Notes under the pieces: model-generated | Database searches by the model: none | What the model was told of the DNA's origin: nothing | What the model saw: only the letters and a program-made list of their open reading frames with translations | Translations under genes and position numbers: made by a program | Assembly (NCBI GenBank): GCA_966250385.1 | Contig: CBINHC010000001.1 | Span: 310,001-374,000, forward strand | DNA from: DASWTL01 sp966250385 | Lineage (GTDB): Bacteria > Bacteroidota > Bacteroidia > Sphingobacteriales > Sphingobacteriaceae | Length of the DNA: 64,000 bases | Reading direction: 5' to 3' | In this document: positions 34,747-46,206 of the stretch, one piece after another | Layout: every line of letters begins with the position of its first letter | Numbering within the stretch: position 1 is the first letter of the stretch

Positions 34747-36170
34747 TCTATTGGTTTTAAGGTTTTATACAGGTCTATATATTGTCCGGCAGCATGCTGC
34801 CATGAAAAATCGAGGGTCATCATCCTTTTCCGGAAGTCGTTCATACGGGCAGGATCCCTGTACAGGCGGACGGCCCGCCGGATGGCTGCGCAGGCGCTGA
34901 TCACGGTAGCGTCGTCAAACCGGATTCCATACCCGTTCTCATCGTCATCAACATCGAGAACAGTGTCCTTCAGACCACCGGTGCTGCATACCACCGGCAT
35001 GGTCCCGTAACGTAAAGAATATAGCTGGTTGAGCCCGCAGGGCTCTACCCTGGAAGGCATCAGTAAAAAGTCAGCGGCGGCATAAACATGGTGGGATAAT
35101 TCCTCGTTGTAACCTATATATACAGCACATTCAGCCGGATGTTTTTCATTTAATTCCTTTAATTCATATTCAATGAATTTTTCGCCGGAGCCCAGTACCA
35201 GGAAGTTTACCTCTCCCGGCATATCGTGTATGGACCTCAGTATAATCCCGGGAAGGAGATCCGCTCCCTTTTCGCCCACCAGCCTGCCGATGAAAGCGAT
35301 CAGCGGCTTTTTTTCATCGAGGTGATACCTTGAGCACAGGTCCTGTTTATTGGCCGATTTGCCGTTTTTTACCGTACGGATGTTGTAGGGCCGGATCAGC
35401 ATGGGGTCCTTGCCGGGATTCCAGACCCCGGTATCGATGCCGTTCAGGATCCCGTAGCCTTTCTGCTCCTCCATCATGAAAAGGCGGGAGAGGCTCCCGG
35501 TATGGTGGAAAAGCTCCTGGAGGTATCCGGGTGAGACCGTGGTATATTTCCAGCAGCATTTGATGGCCGAGGCCAGGGGATTGATCATACCGTCCCAGTC
35601 CAGCAACCCGGAGACATGCGGATCGAATGCGGGCAGCAAACCCGCATTTTCCCAGTCCATCATTCCCTGGTACTGCCCGTTATGGATGGTGAAAACAGTA
35701 GGAATGGTGTTCAGCGTATTGTACCGGTAGGCGTGATTGATCATGAATGGAATCAGACCGGTGTGATGGTCATGGCAGTGAAGGACGTCAGGCTTCTGCG
35801 GCTGACGGATGAGCCATTCAAGGAAGGCCAGCTGGAAAGCCAGGAACTGCACCCGTTCGTCCGGATAGCTGTAGATCTCGGGCCTGTCGAGCAGTCCCGG
35901 TATAAAGATCAGAAACAGGTCGAATCCGAGACTGGCGTGCGCTTCCTTAAGGACTGAAAAGCTCAGGTGCCGGTCCTGAAGCTGGATAGCGCCATCAAAT
36001 ACCGTGATAAATTCGTGGTTTGTGACAAATGGCTTTTCGTAATAGGGCATGAACACGGAGGCGGTGACGCTGGAAGTCTGCAGGTATTTGGGGAGGGAGC
36101 CGACCACATCCCCCAGACCACCGGCCTTGGCTACCGGGTAACATTCAGCACTCAGGTGAATAACGCGCAT
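34743..36170 (-). CDS. glgA: glycogen synthase
   Basis: 475 residues from ATG 36170, a family 5 GT-B transferase that extends alpha-1,4-glucan from ADP-glucose. The N-terminal KAGGLGD (15-21) binds the ADP-glucose phosphate. The C-terminal domain has FIGRLVGEKGADLL and LMPSRVEPCGLNQLYSLRYGTMPVV, with the conserved Glu. A longer frame from 36206 adds 12 residues before the conserved MRVIHLSAECYPVAK and was not used. Its end overlaps glgC. A 102-base gap separates it from glgB, so a separate promoter is possible. Confidence 0.94.
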   Translation of the reverse strand: MRVIHLSAECYPVAKAGGLGDVVGSLPKYLQTSSVTASVFMPYYEKPFVTNHEFITVFDGAIQLQDRHLSFSVLKEAHASLGFDLFLIFIPGLLDRPEIYSYPDERVQFLAFQLAFLEWLIRQPQKPDVLHCHDHHTGLIPFMINHAYRYNTLNTIPTVFTIHNGQYQGMMDWENAGLLPAFDPHVSGLLDWDGMINPLASAIKCCWKYTTVSPGYLQELFHHTGSLSRLFMMEEQKGYGILNGIDTGVWNPGKDPMLIRPYNIRTVKNGKSANKQDLCSRYHLDEKKPLIAFIGRLVGEKGADLLPGIILRSIHDMPGEVNFLVLGSGEKFIEYELKELNEKHPAECAVYIGYNEELSHHVYAAADFLLMPSRVEPCGLNQLYSLRYGTMPVVCSTGGLKDTVLDVDDDENGYGIRFDDATVISACAAIRRAVRLYRDPARMNDFRKRMMTLDFSWQHAAGQYIDLYKTLKPIE

Positions 36171-36272
36171 ATCAGTAAACAACTCAGGCAACTTAACTCC
36201 AGGCAATGAAAAAAGTTTTCAAAATAAATTGATAAAAGAAACTATTAACTGTTATCTAAAAATTCTTCCCCG

Positions 36273-38213
<1,941 letters not shown>

Positions 38214-40679
38214 CTAGCGCTGCGGGTGGTTATGTAATAGTTGTATTTCTGAAAAGTTTTTGGGAGCGCGGATACTCAGGTTTCCTGCCTCGTCCCACAC
38301 CGGTTCTTCCTGGTCGGACTGGCCGTCGATCAGGACCCTTACCGACCGGAAAGGCAGTCCGATGATCTTCAGGTCGTAGTGTTCATACCGGGGCGTAAAG
38401 AGTCCTTCGATGTCCTGGCTAACGACCAGGCGCTGGCCGTCACCCCGGACCACGAATTTTTTTTCCAGGTAGATATCCTGCTCATAGGCGAACGTGTCCT
38501 CATGGTCTTCATAGCAGAAAGAGTTCACCCCGTATGACGAATAGTATATCCGGAACATCAGCGCCCGGGGCTCGAACTCCCCGACATATTGCATCAGCGG
38601 TGATTCGGGGATTACCGAACCTGCCCTGACAAACAGCGGCATGGAATCCAGGGGTGCTTCCACGTGGTGGACCTTGCCGCCTTCATACTGTTCATCGGAC
38701 CAGTAGTGATACCAGGTACCACGGGGAAGATAAACGTTCCTGGAAGTGGCGCCCGGATCGGTAACCGGCGCGACGAGGATCTTGTCGCCGAAGGTGAATT
38801 CGTCTTCCCGCCACTGATTCTCCCCGTTGTCCTGCTCAGCCATGACGACGGGCCTCAGGATAGGGAAACCGTAACGGTGATGCTCCCAGAATGCCGAATA
38901 GATGTACGGCAGCAGCCGGTATCTGAGTTCAATGAATTTCCGGTTGATGGCTTCGAGCTTTTCCCCGAAGCTCCAGGGCTCGCGTTCACGGGTGTCTCCG
39001 GCGGAATGCGCCCGCATGAAAGGGGAGAAGACGCCCAGCTGAATCCAGCGCGTGAAGAGTTCGCCGTCCGGTTCGCCGCTGAACCCGCCGATGTCGGTTC
39101 CGCAGAAGGGCACCCCCGATATGGAAAGCCGCTGCAGCTGGAGACACCCCATCCGGAGATGTTCCCAGGTGGCGACATTATCCCCGGTCCAGACGGACGC
39201 ATACCGCTGCACCCCGGAATATCCGGCCCTGGTGATGGTAAAGGGCCTTTTATTCTTTTGTTGTTTCTTCAGTCCTTCATAGGTGGCCCGGACCATCTGC
39301 ATGCCATAGATATTGTGGGCCTTACGGTGTGAGCCGCGGTGCCCGTCATAATTATGCCGGACATCGTTGGGGAAAGTTCCCGAGCCGAACACCGCGGGTT
39401 CATTCATGTCGTTCCAGACGCCGGCGACGCCGAGATCGGTCAGACTCTTGAATAACCCGCCCCACCATTCCCGCACCCGGGGATTGGTGAAATCCGGAAA
39501 CTGGCACCTTCCGGGCCACACATGACCCTCCATATAGTAATCATCCGACCGGCGGCAGAAGTATTTATTTTCCTTTCCCTCCCTGTATACGGCGTAGTTT
39601 TCATCCACCTTGATGCCCGGATCGATGATCACGACCGTTTTGAAGCCGTCCTCAGCCAGGTCCCTGATCATCCTGCCGGGGTCCGGAAAGTAGCGTTTGT
39701 TCCAGGTAAAACACCGGTAGCCGTCCATATAGTCAATATCCAGGTAGATCGCATCGCACGGGATCTTCCGTTCCCGGAAATTTCGGGCGATTTCCCGGAC
39801 CTTGCTTTCCGGGTAGTAGCTCCAGCGGCACTGGTGAAAGCCGAGCGCCCATTTGGGCGGAAGCGGATGCGTCCCGGTCAGCCCATGATAGCGTTTAACC
39901 ACGTCCATCATATGCGGGCCGTGAATGTAATAGTAATTCAGTTCGCCGCCATCCGCCCAGAAGCTGGTCCGGTGCGTGTCCTGGTGGGCGAAGTCGAAAT
40001 GGGTTTTGTACGTATTGTCGAAGAATATGCCGTAGGAGATACCGTTTTTCAGCCCGATATAGAACGGGATGGACCGGTACAGCGGGTCCTGGTGTTTATG
40101 GAAGGAATAGACATCGCTGTTCCAGTTCTGGAGCCTCTTCCCTCGGAGATTGAAATCGGTGGTCTTATCCCCGAGTCCGAAGAAACTTTCATGGGGTTCG
40201 CACCGCTTGCTGCAGTATACGTAGTAGCCGCCGTAATCGACGTTCTCTTCCCAGTGCATGGGAGAGTCGTCCTGGTTCAGGACGACCCGGTCCTGGTCTT
40301 CGAACGAAATGCGGAAGTCCGCCTTGCTGATCACGCAGCTCATCATGGCGGTTGAGACCCGGTATTCGGTGTCGTTTTCGGTGATCCGGAATACGGTCGC
40401 TGAAGGCTCGATCCCGGGCACGGCATAGGAGAAGTCGTCCAGGAAGGTCCCGTGGGGAGCCAGCCGGATGCGGATGATCTCATCACTGACAACGGTCAGT
40501 TCGACCCGCGCGTCCCCGTCGGAAAAATAAAAGACATGCTGAGCCTGGGTGTAGCTCTTGACGGTCGTCAGGTATTTCTTGACGACCGGCTCGACCGCCA
40601 GTACCGGGTTATTGACATGGTGAAACTCGTCTTCAAGGTCCTGAAGGTTGACGGGGTTACCGGTAGTGTGATCTGCCAT
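38214..40679 (-). CDS. glycoside hydrolase family 31 alpha-glucosidase
   Basis: 821 residues. The GH31 barrel has its nucleophile Asp424 in GVWNDMNEPAVF and acid/base Asp500 in WTGDNVATWEHL. YCSKRCEPHESFFGLGDKTTDFNLRG is the substrate-side N-domain motif, and a beta-sandwich C-terminal region ends the protein. It should remove terminal glucose from maltodextrins; related enzymes act on isomaltose or transfer glucose. No signal peptide is seen, so it is probably cytoplasmic and works on internal glucan. It is the first gene of a unit with glgB. Confidence 0.93.
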   Translation of the reverse strand: MADHTTGNPVNLQDLEDEFHHVNNPVLAVEPVVKKYLTTVKSYTQAQHVFYFSDGDARVELTVVSDEIIRIRLAPHGTFLDDFSYAVPGIEPSATVFRITENDTEYRVSTAMMSCVISKADFRISFEDQDRVVLNQDDSPMHWEENVDYGGYYVYCSKRCEPHESFFGLGDKTTDFNLRGKRLQNWNSDVYSFHKHQDPLYRSIPFYIGLKNGISYGIFFDNTYKTHFDFAHQDTHRTSFWADGGELNYYYIHGPHMMDVVKRYHGLTGTHPLPPKWALGFHQCRWSYYPESKVREIARNFRERKIPCDAIYLDIDYMDGYRCFTWNKRYFPDPGRMIRDLAEDGFKTVVIIDPGIKVDENYAVYREGKENKYFCRRSDDYYMEGHVWPGRCQFPDFTNPRVREWWGGLFKSLTDLGVAGVWNDMNEPAVFGSGTFPNDVRHNYDGHRGSHRKAHNIYGMQMVRATYEGLKKQQKNKRPFTITRAGYSGVQRYASVWTGDNVATWEHLRMGCLQLQRLSISGVPFCGTDIGGFSGEPDGELFTRWIQLGVFSPFMRAHSAGDTREREPWSFGEKLEAINRKFIELRYRLLPYIYSAFWEHHRYGFPILRPVVMAEQDNGENQWREDEFTFGDKILVAPVTDPGATSRNVYLPRGTWYHYWSDEQYEGGKVHHVEAPLDSMPLFVRAGSVIPESPLMQYVGEFEPRALMFRIYYSSYGVNSFCYEDHEDTFAYEQDIYLEKKFVVRGDGQRLVVSQDIEGLFTPRYEHYDLKIIGLPFRSVRVLIDGQSDQEEPVWDEAGNLSIRAPKNFSEIQLLHNHPQR

Positions 40680-40802
40680 GATCTGACTCTTAACGCTTAA
40701 TTGATTCGGGAGGAAACTTCACAGTACAGCTGAAAGGACCGCAAGGTCCGCTCGATTTCCCTACTTAACTGCACAACGTTGAGAAGGTTTTATTCCCGGT
40801 TA

Positions 40803-40834
40803 AAAAGAAAGCCTTCTCACTGCTGTGGAAGGCT
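40803..40834 (-). terminator. terminator of sppA
   Basis: A 7-bp stem (AGCCTTC and GAAGGCT) with an 11-base loop is followed on the minus strand by TTCTTTTT, 7 bases after the sppA stop. Confidence 0.7.
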
Positions 40835-40840
40835 CTCGGT

Positions 40841-42610
40841 TTATCTGATCGAAATGGAATAGGGAAGCCGTGCCTGGATCCCGGTGGATCGCAGTGCAGA
40901 TTTCACCTGCTGATAATATTGGTAGCTTTCACCGAGCTCCTGCCGGGTAAAGTAAGCTTTGATCTTGTCGGTGGACTGATCGAACAGCCCCTGGAAAGGA
41001 TCCTTCATCGCCGGGTATTCCACGATCTTGTATTCATCCAGGCCCGCCTTGCCGGCTGCAGCCCGGATAGCGTCGTCCAGGTTGCCCAGGCGGTCCACCA
41101 GTCCGTTGCTCCTGGCCTCGATTCCGCTCCAGACCCGGCCCTGGCCGATGCTGTCGATATAGGCCTGGGATCTTTTCCGGCCCTGGGCCACCTTGCTGGT
41201 AAAGCTGCTGTAGATCTTGTTGACTTCCGACTGGATGATCAGGCGTTCTTCCTCGGTGAGCGGCCGGTTGACCGTTCCGAGATCCGCAAATTTTCCGGTT
41301 TTTACGCCGTCGAACGTAATCCCGAGCTTGTTGTTGAAGAAGTTCTTCATGTTTGGAATGATGCCGAACACTCCGATCGAACCGGTGATCGTGTTGGGCT
41401 GCGCGAATATCGAATCGGCGGCACATGCGATGTAGTAGCCGCCTGAGGCCGCAACGTCACCCATGGAGACCATGATGGGTTTCACCTTTTTGGTCAGGAC
41501 CACTTCCCGCCAGATCACGTCCGAAGCGAGTGCGCTGCCGCCCGGCGAATTTACGCGAAGTACGACCGCTTTCACTTTCTTGTCCTCCCGGGCCATCCGA
41601 ATGGCTCGTGAGATCCGGTCTGATCCAATGGTTTCGTCATCGCCCTCACCGCTGATGATCTCGCCGTTTGCATAGACGACGGCCACGCGGCCGGAAGCTG
41701 AGGAGCTCTTTTCTTCGGAGGTAGGGGCATATTCTGCCAGTCCCACCGATTTAACCTTCCGGTCCGACTGGATGCCTGAACGGGATTTAAGCTCTGCGAG
41801 CACCTCGTCCTTATAGCGTAATCCGTCTGCAAGCCTGAACCGTACCGCATCGTTGGCGGTCCGTACCAGCGCATTGCCGGCGATCTGCTCCAGCGAGTCA
41901 CGCGGAATGCGGCGCGCCGAACTGATGCCCTGCAGGAAATGATCATACATCGAACCGAGGAATGCGGTTACCTGTTTGCGGTTCGGATCGCTCATCCGGT
42001 CCAGGATGAACGGCTCTACGGCGCTTTTGAATGTTCCGACCTTGATGACCTGTGCCTCAATGTCCAGCTTGTCCAGGGTCCCCTTGAAGAATGCGATCTC
42101 TGAGCTGAATCCCCGGAAATCGATGATCCCTTCCGGGTTCAGGTATATCTTGTCGGCCACGGACGCCAGGTAGTATCCGCCCTGCGAGTAGACTTCACTG
42201 TAGGCCAGGATGAATTTTCCGGATTTTTTGAAATCCAGTAAGGCATTCCGGATCTCCTCGATCGTCGCCAGTCCGCCCTGCAGGCTGGAAAGGTCAAGAT
42301 AGATTCCCTTGATATGGTCATCCGATTTCGCTTTTTTTATACTGGCCAGGATATCGTTGAGCCCGAGCTGTTTTTTGGTGTCAAGGCTGAGCAGGTCGAC
42401 CTGGTCGAAGGGATTCTTATTCGTGCGTTCCAAAATAGGATGCTCCACCAGGAAGTGGAGTACCGAATTTGCGGATACGTCGGCTTTCGATTCCTTACCG
42501 GCTGAAGAGATCAGGGCGGTTACCATCACAATAAACAGCAAAAGCAACACGACGAATGAAAGGACAAATCCCACCATTGAAGCAAATACGAATTTGAAGA
42601 ATTCTTTCAT
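40841..42610 (-). CDS. sppA: signal peptide peptidase SppA, 67-kDa type
   Basis: 589 residues. It is a membrane-anchored serine protease with a Ser/Lys dyad that degrades cleaved signal peptides. One N-terminal transmembrane helix (about 8-36) is followed by two ClpP-like repeats. The catalytic Ser389 is in GDVAASGGYYIACAAD in the second repeat. The general-base Lys132 is in GKFILAYSEVYSQGGYYLA in the first. This matches the E. coli long form. It is monocistronic, divergent from folK. Confidence 0.93.
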   Translation of the reverse strand: MKEFFKFVFASMVGFVLSFVVLLLLFIVMVTALISSAGKESKADVSANSVLHFLVEHPILERTNKNPFDQVDLLSLDTKKQLGLNDILASIKKAKSDDHIKGIYLDLSSLQGGLATIEEIRNALLDFKKSGKFILAYSEVYSQGGYYLASVADKIYLNPEGIIDFRGFSSEIAFFKGTLDKLDIEAQVIKVGTFKSAVEPFILDRMSDPNRKQVTAFLGSMYDHFLQGISSARRIPRDSLEQIAGNALVRTANDAVRFRLADGLRYKDEVLAELKSRSGIQSDRKVKSVGLAEYAPTSEEKSSSASGRVAVVYANGEIISGEGDDETIGSDRISRAIRMAREDKKVKAVVLRVNSPGGSALASDVIWREVVLTKKVKPIMVSMGDVAASGGYYIACAADSIFAQPNTITGSIGVFGIIPNMKNFFNNKLGITFDGVKTGKFADLGTVNRPLTEEERLIIQSEVNKIYSSFTSKVAQGRKRSQAYIDSIGQGRVWSGIEARSNGLVDRLGNLDDAIRAAAGKAGLDEYKIVEYPAMKDPFQGLFDQSTDKIKAYFTRQELGESYQYYQQVKSALRSTGIQARLPYSISIR

Positions 42611-42712
42611 TTGGAGCGATAAAAAAGGTTTTTTTATTGATGCAATAATACGAAATTGCGGGCCTTAAGGACTTCATTATTTGAAATAATCTTTAGGGGT
42701 GTAAGGTGTTGT

Positions 42713-43192
42713 ATGCAAGAAGTTTATCTGCTCCTTGGGAGCAATCTCGGTGACCGGCTGGAACAGGTCGGAAGGGCTGCCGCTTTGATTGAAAAACACA
42801 TCGGAGAGATCGTCCGGAAATCCGCCTGCTATGAAACGGCCTCCTGGGGAAATACCGATCAGCCCGATTTCATCAACCAGGTGCTGATCGTCCGCACAGG
42901 ACTCACCGCATCCGGGGTCCTCGAACGGGCGCTTGAGATCGAGATCCGCCTCGGGCGGGTCCGTCATGAAAAGTGGGGTTCGCGGCTGATCGATATCGAT
43001 ATCCTGTTTTACGGGGATCAGGTCATCGCTGAACCGAACCTGGTAGTGCCCCATCCGCATTTGCACGAGCGCGCCTTCGTGCTGATCCCGCTCGAAGAAA
43101 TATCTCCCGACCTGGTGCATCCGGTTCTGAAGCATACGGTTTCCGAGCTGGCCCGAAATTTGGATGACGCTTTACTGGTTAAACGTATTTAA
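42713..43192 (+). CDS. folK: 2-amino-4-hydroxy-6-hydroxymethyldihydropteridine pyrophosphokinase
   Basis: 159 residues from ATG 42713. It transfers pyrophosphate from ATP to hydroxymethyldihydropterin in folate synthesis. LLLGSNLGDRLEQ is the opening pterin-binding segment, WGSRLIDIDILFYGD holds the two Mg-binding Asp, and VVPHPHLHERAFVLIPLEEI is the signature. An upstream in-frame start (42656) adds a tail unlike the family. It is followed 49 bases later by the Hpt gene. Confidence 0.94.
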   Translation: MQEVYLLLGSNLGDRLEQVGRAAALIEKHIGEIVRKSACYETASWGNTDQPDFINQVLIVRTGLTASGVLERALEIEIRLGRVRHEKWGSRLIDIDILFYGDQVIAEPNLVVPHPHLHERAFVLIPLEEISPDLVHPVLKHTVSELARNLDDALLVKRI

Positions 43193-43241
43193 TTCCTAAA
43201 TTCGGAAACAACTAATCCGAACGGGAAGACAACAGATATTT

Positions 43242-43601
43242 ATGGATAAAGAGATTGACCTGTCATATCTCCGGGCGATAGCCAGTGACAGCAATGAATT
43301 CATGATCGAGATGATCGATCTTTTTCTTGGCCAGACACCGGAGTACTTGAATCAGCTGCAGGAAGCAACGGACAATAAAAACTGGAAGCAAGTGGCCAGC
43401 CTGGCACATAAGATCAAGCCGACCCTGGCGTTTATGGGGCTGAATGCAGCCCGTGCAGATATAGAAGATATTGAAAAGAAGGCCCGGTTGCAGGATAAGC
43501 CGGAAGAAATTGCCCCCCGGCTTGACCAGATGCGTTCGGCCTGCGAAAAACTTTTCCGGAAACTGCAGGATGTCCGGACGGAGCTTGCTGCCGGTAATTA
43601 A
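43242..43601 (+). CDS. orphan Hpt-domain phosphotransfer protein
   Basis: 119 residues forming a single four-helix Hpt domain. The phosphorylated His is H56 in VASLAHKIKPTLAFMGL; the Lys two residues later and the Gly-Leu turn are as expected. It probably relays phosphate between a hybrid kinase and a receiver elsewhere in the genome, since no histidine kinase is in the window. Its end overlaps the convergent purS end by 4 bases. Confidence 0.88.
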   Translation: MDKEIDLSYLRAIASDSNEFMIEMIDLFLGQTPEYLNQLQEATDNKNWKQVASLAHKIKPTLAFMGLNAARADIEDIEKKARLQDKPEEIAPRLDQMRSACEKLFRKLQDVRTELAAGN

Positions 43602-43849
43602 ACGGCCTTTAACGTGAACTCGTAACTTTCCATGATCAGATTGGCCAGGAGCTGTTTGCATGCCTGGTCAACGGATTCCCGCGCAGATTCTTCTGACGGT
43701 GCTTCCACCTCGAGACTGATGTGCTTGCCGATACGCACGTTGTGAATATCTGTTAACCCCAGGTTCTTCATGCTTCCCGTTACTGCTTTTCCCTGCGGAT
43801 CCAGGATTTCTTTGAGCGGCATGACGTTGATCTCTGCTATAAATTTCAT
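43598..43849 (-). CDS. purS: phosphoribosylformylglycinamidine synthase subunit PurS
   Basis: 83 residues. The small helper subunit couples PurQ glutaminase to PurL in the fourth step of purine synthesis. AEINVMPLKEILDPQGKAV and NVRIGKHISLEVEA are the conserved strands of the family. PurS implies a small-type PurL, but purQ and purL are not here. The ATG overlaps the pssA stop by 4 bases, so it is translated with pssA, an unusual partner. Confidence 0.9.
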   Translation of the reverse strand: MKFIAEINVMPLKEILDPQGKAVTGSMKNLGLTDIHNVRIGKHISLEVEAPSEESARESVDQACKQLLANLIMESYEFTLKAV

Positions 43850-44544
43850 TTTATCAGTCTGAATTGGATAATGGATATGAGGAAATAAATAAAAATAATA
43901 ATCGGAACGGCGGCAAATTTAAAGATTAATATCAAAATCAGGGATGATATCACCAGAATGTAACGCAATGAGTTTTCGGCAAATCCGAGGTTCTTGAACT
44001 TCAGGGAGATCAGCGGGATTTCAGTGACCAGCAGCAATCCCATCCCCAGGCTGAATAAGAACAGGAAGAAGGGGTTAAGGATATAGGATGAAAGAAAGAA
44101 GCTGCTTTCGGTCAGGATCAGCGGCAGCGAACCCACCAGCAATGCATTGGCAGGGGTCGGCAGGCCGATGAAGTTTTCCGCCTGCCGGGTGTCTGTATTG
44201 AACTTGGCCAGGCGCAGCGCTGAAAATACTGCGATCAGAAAAGCACTGAAATTCAGGTAGGGGCTCAGCTCGCCGAGTTGCGGAGCATGCAGGAAAAGCT
44301 GGTAAACGATGGCGGAAGGGAGGAATCCGAAACTTACCATATCAGCCAGGGAATCCAGTTCCTTGCCGATATCCGAATACGCCTTCAGCGCCCTGGCCAC
44401 CATTCCGTCCAGGAAGTCCAGTACCGCCGCCAGTACGATGGCATATGATGCGTAGATCAGCTTGTCCTGGAAGGCAAAGACAACGCCTATACAACCTGAC
44501 AGAAGGTTCAGACAAGTAATGGCATTAGGTATATGTTTTCTCAT
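43846..44544 (-). CDS. pssA: CDP-diacylglycerol-serine O-phosphatidyltransferase
   Basis: 232 residues from ATG 44544. This membrane enzyme makes phosphatidylserine, the precursor of phosphatidylethanolamine. The CDP-alcohol phosphotransferase motif DG-x2-AR-x8-G-x3-D-x3-D is complete in FLDGMVARALKAYSDIGKELDSLAD. About seven hydrophobic helices follow the type II layout found in Bacillus and Bacteroidota. An upstream in-frame start (44583) would add 13 residues and was not used. It is coupled to purS by overlap. Confidence 0.92.
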   Translation of the reverse strand: MRKHIPNAITCLNLLSGCIGVVFAFQDKLIYASYAIVLAAVLDFLDGMVARALKAYSDIGKELDSLADMVSFGFLPSAIVYQLFLHAPQLGELSPYLNFSAFLIAVFSALRLAKFNTDTRQAENFIGLPTPANALLVGSLPLILTESSFFLSSYILNPFFLFLFSLGMGLLLVTEIPLISLKFKNLGFAENSLRYILVISSLILILIFKFAAVPIIIFIYFLISIIQFRLIK

Positions 44545-44604
44545 AAGCTGTGTCAAAAGTAAGGAGCATGGACGAAAAACCACTCGTCATGCTCCCTGCT
44601 TTTT

Positions 44605-46206
44605 TTAAGAATTCATGGAGACCAGGAACTCTTCGTTTGTTTTCGTTCCCCGCATTTGTCCAAGCAGGAACTCCATAGCTTCCTGGGAATTCATATCCGC
44701 CAGGTGATTTCTGAGGATCCAGATCCGCTGCAGCGTATCCCGGTCGTTCAGCAGGTCGTCGCGGCGCGTACTTGACGCCGTGATATCGATGGCAGGGAAG
44801 ATCCGCTTGTTGGAAAGTTTCCGGTCCAGCTGAAGTTCCATGTTACCTGTACCCTTGAATTCCTCGAAGATCACCTCATCCATTTTCGAACCGGTTTCGG
44901 TCAGCGCCGTAGCGAGGATCGTCAGTGATCCGCCGTCTTCGATATTACGCGCTGCTCCGAAAAAGCGTTTCGGCTTGTGCAGCGCATTGGCGTCCACACC
45001 TCCGGACAGAATCTTACCTGAGGCAGGCGCGACCGTGTTGTAGGCGCGTGCCAGACGAGTGATGGAATCCAGGAGGATCACCACATCATGTCCGCATTCG
45101 ACCATACGCTTCGCTTTTTCAAGAACGATATTGGCGATCTTCACGTGGCGCTCAGCCGGCTCGTCGAAGGTTGAGGAGATTACCTCTGCACGCACGCTGC
45201 GGGCCATGTCGGTAACCTCTTCCGGACGCTCGTCGATCAGAAGGATGATCAGGTACACTTCCGGGTGGTTCTTGGCGATGGCATTCGCCACATCTTTCAG
45301 AAGCATCGTCTTACCTGTTTTCGGCTGAGCCACGATCAGTCCCCGCTGACCTTTACCGATAGGGGTAAAGAGGTCCATGATACGGGTGGAGAAGTTTCCG
45401 GTGTCGGTGAAGAGCTTCAGCTTTTCCTGCGGGAACAGCGGGGTGAGGTAATCAAATGGAACCCGGTCCCGGACTTCGGCCGGCACCCTGCCGTTGATGG
45501 TCTCAACCCGGACCAGCGGGAAGTATTTTTCACCCTCTTTCGGGGGGCGGATACTGCCCCGGACGGTATCGCCGGTTTTCAGACCGAACAATTTGATCTG
45601 GGACTGGGATACGTAGATATCATCCGGAGATGAGAGATAGTTATAGTCGGATGAACGCAGGAAACCGTAGCCGTCAGGCATGATCTCCAGGATACCTTCA
45701 TTGACGATGACATTGTCAAAGTCCATGTTTGTGGCAGGGGGAAGGGATTCCTGGCCTTTCGGGGACGCATTCTGGCCCGGTGAGCGCCGTTCGCGTTCGA
45801 AACGCGGCCGGGCAGGTTCGGCCGGAGCCTGCGCCGGTTCCGGAGCAGGCGCTGCTTTTTCAGCGGGAATATCATCTTCGGCCTCCGCAGAATCGTTTTC
45901 TTCCTCCACCGGAAGGTCAAAGAGCGTCACGTCATCCAGGGGAACTTCCGGCTTCTTTTTTTCTACCGGTTTTCCCTTGATGGTACGGGTTCTTTTACGT
46001 GGTTTTTCAGGTGCGGCCTCTTCTTCTTCAGCAGTCACTGGTACGGGGGCCGCTTCTTTGGCTGTGGAAATAAGTTCTTGCTGTTCGGAGATTTTGCGTA
46101 TCAGCTCCTGTTTTCGTAGCGTCTCGGAGTTTTCTACGCCATAAGATTTTGCAATTTCACGTAGCTCAGACACAAGCTTGTCGTTCAATTCGGTAATATC
46201 CAGCAT
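44605..46206 (-). CDS. rho: transcription termination factor Rho
   Basis: 533 residues. This hexameric RNA helicase releases RNA polymerase. The N-terminal helical domain is 1-45. Residues about 50-160 form a long insertion rich in Glu, Pro, Ala, Lys and Arg that looks disordered. The cold-shock-like RNA-binding fold starts near 165 (GILEIMPDGYGFLRS). The ATPase has Walker A AQPKTGKT (293-300), the DERPEEVTDM segment, ILLDSITRLARAYN and the Q-loop/R-loop region SGGVDANALHKPKRFFGAARNIE. Long insertions of this kind are known in Bacteroidota and some Actinobacteria. The 240-base leader upstream has no gene and may serve in autoregulation. Confidence 0.97.
   Translation of the reverse strand: MLDITELNDKLVSELREIAKSYGVENSETLRKQELIRKISEQQELISTAKEAAPVPVTAEEEEAAPEKPRKRTRTIKGKPVEKKKPEVPLDDVTLFDLPVEEENDSAEAEDDIPAEKAAPAPEPAQAPAEPARPRFERERRSPGQNASPKGQESLPPATNMDFDNVIVNEGILEIMPDGYGFLRSSDYNYLSSPDDIYVSQSQIKLFGLKTGDTVRGSIRPPKEGEKYFPLVRVETINGRVPAEVRDRVPFDYLTPLFPQEKLKLFTDTGNFSTRIMDLFTPIGKGQRGLIVAQPKTGKTMLLKDVANAIAKNHPEVYLIILLIDERPEEVTDMARSVRAEVISSTFDEPAERHVKIANIVLEKAKRMVECGHDVVILLDSITRLARAYNTVAPASGKILSGGVDANALHKPKRFFGAARNIEDGGSLTILATALTETGSKMDEVIFEEFKGTGNMELQLDRKLSNKRIFPAIDITASSTRRDDLLNDRDTLQRIWILRNHLADMNSQEAMEFLLGQMRGTKTNEEFLVSMNS

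Noticed and set aside
33532..35010. 492-codon open frame on the plus strand opposite glgC and glgA
   Set aside because: It is antisense to two clearly recognisable genes, has no family motif, and owes its length to the high-GC codon use of the opposite strand.
40736..40749. GGACC-GCAA-GGTCC hairpin upstream of the GH31 gene
   Set aside because: Five-bp stem only, no T tract and no conserved partner; not enough to call a regulatory element.
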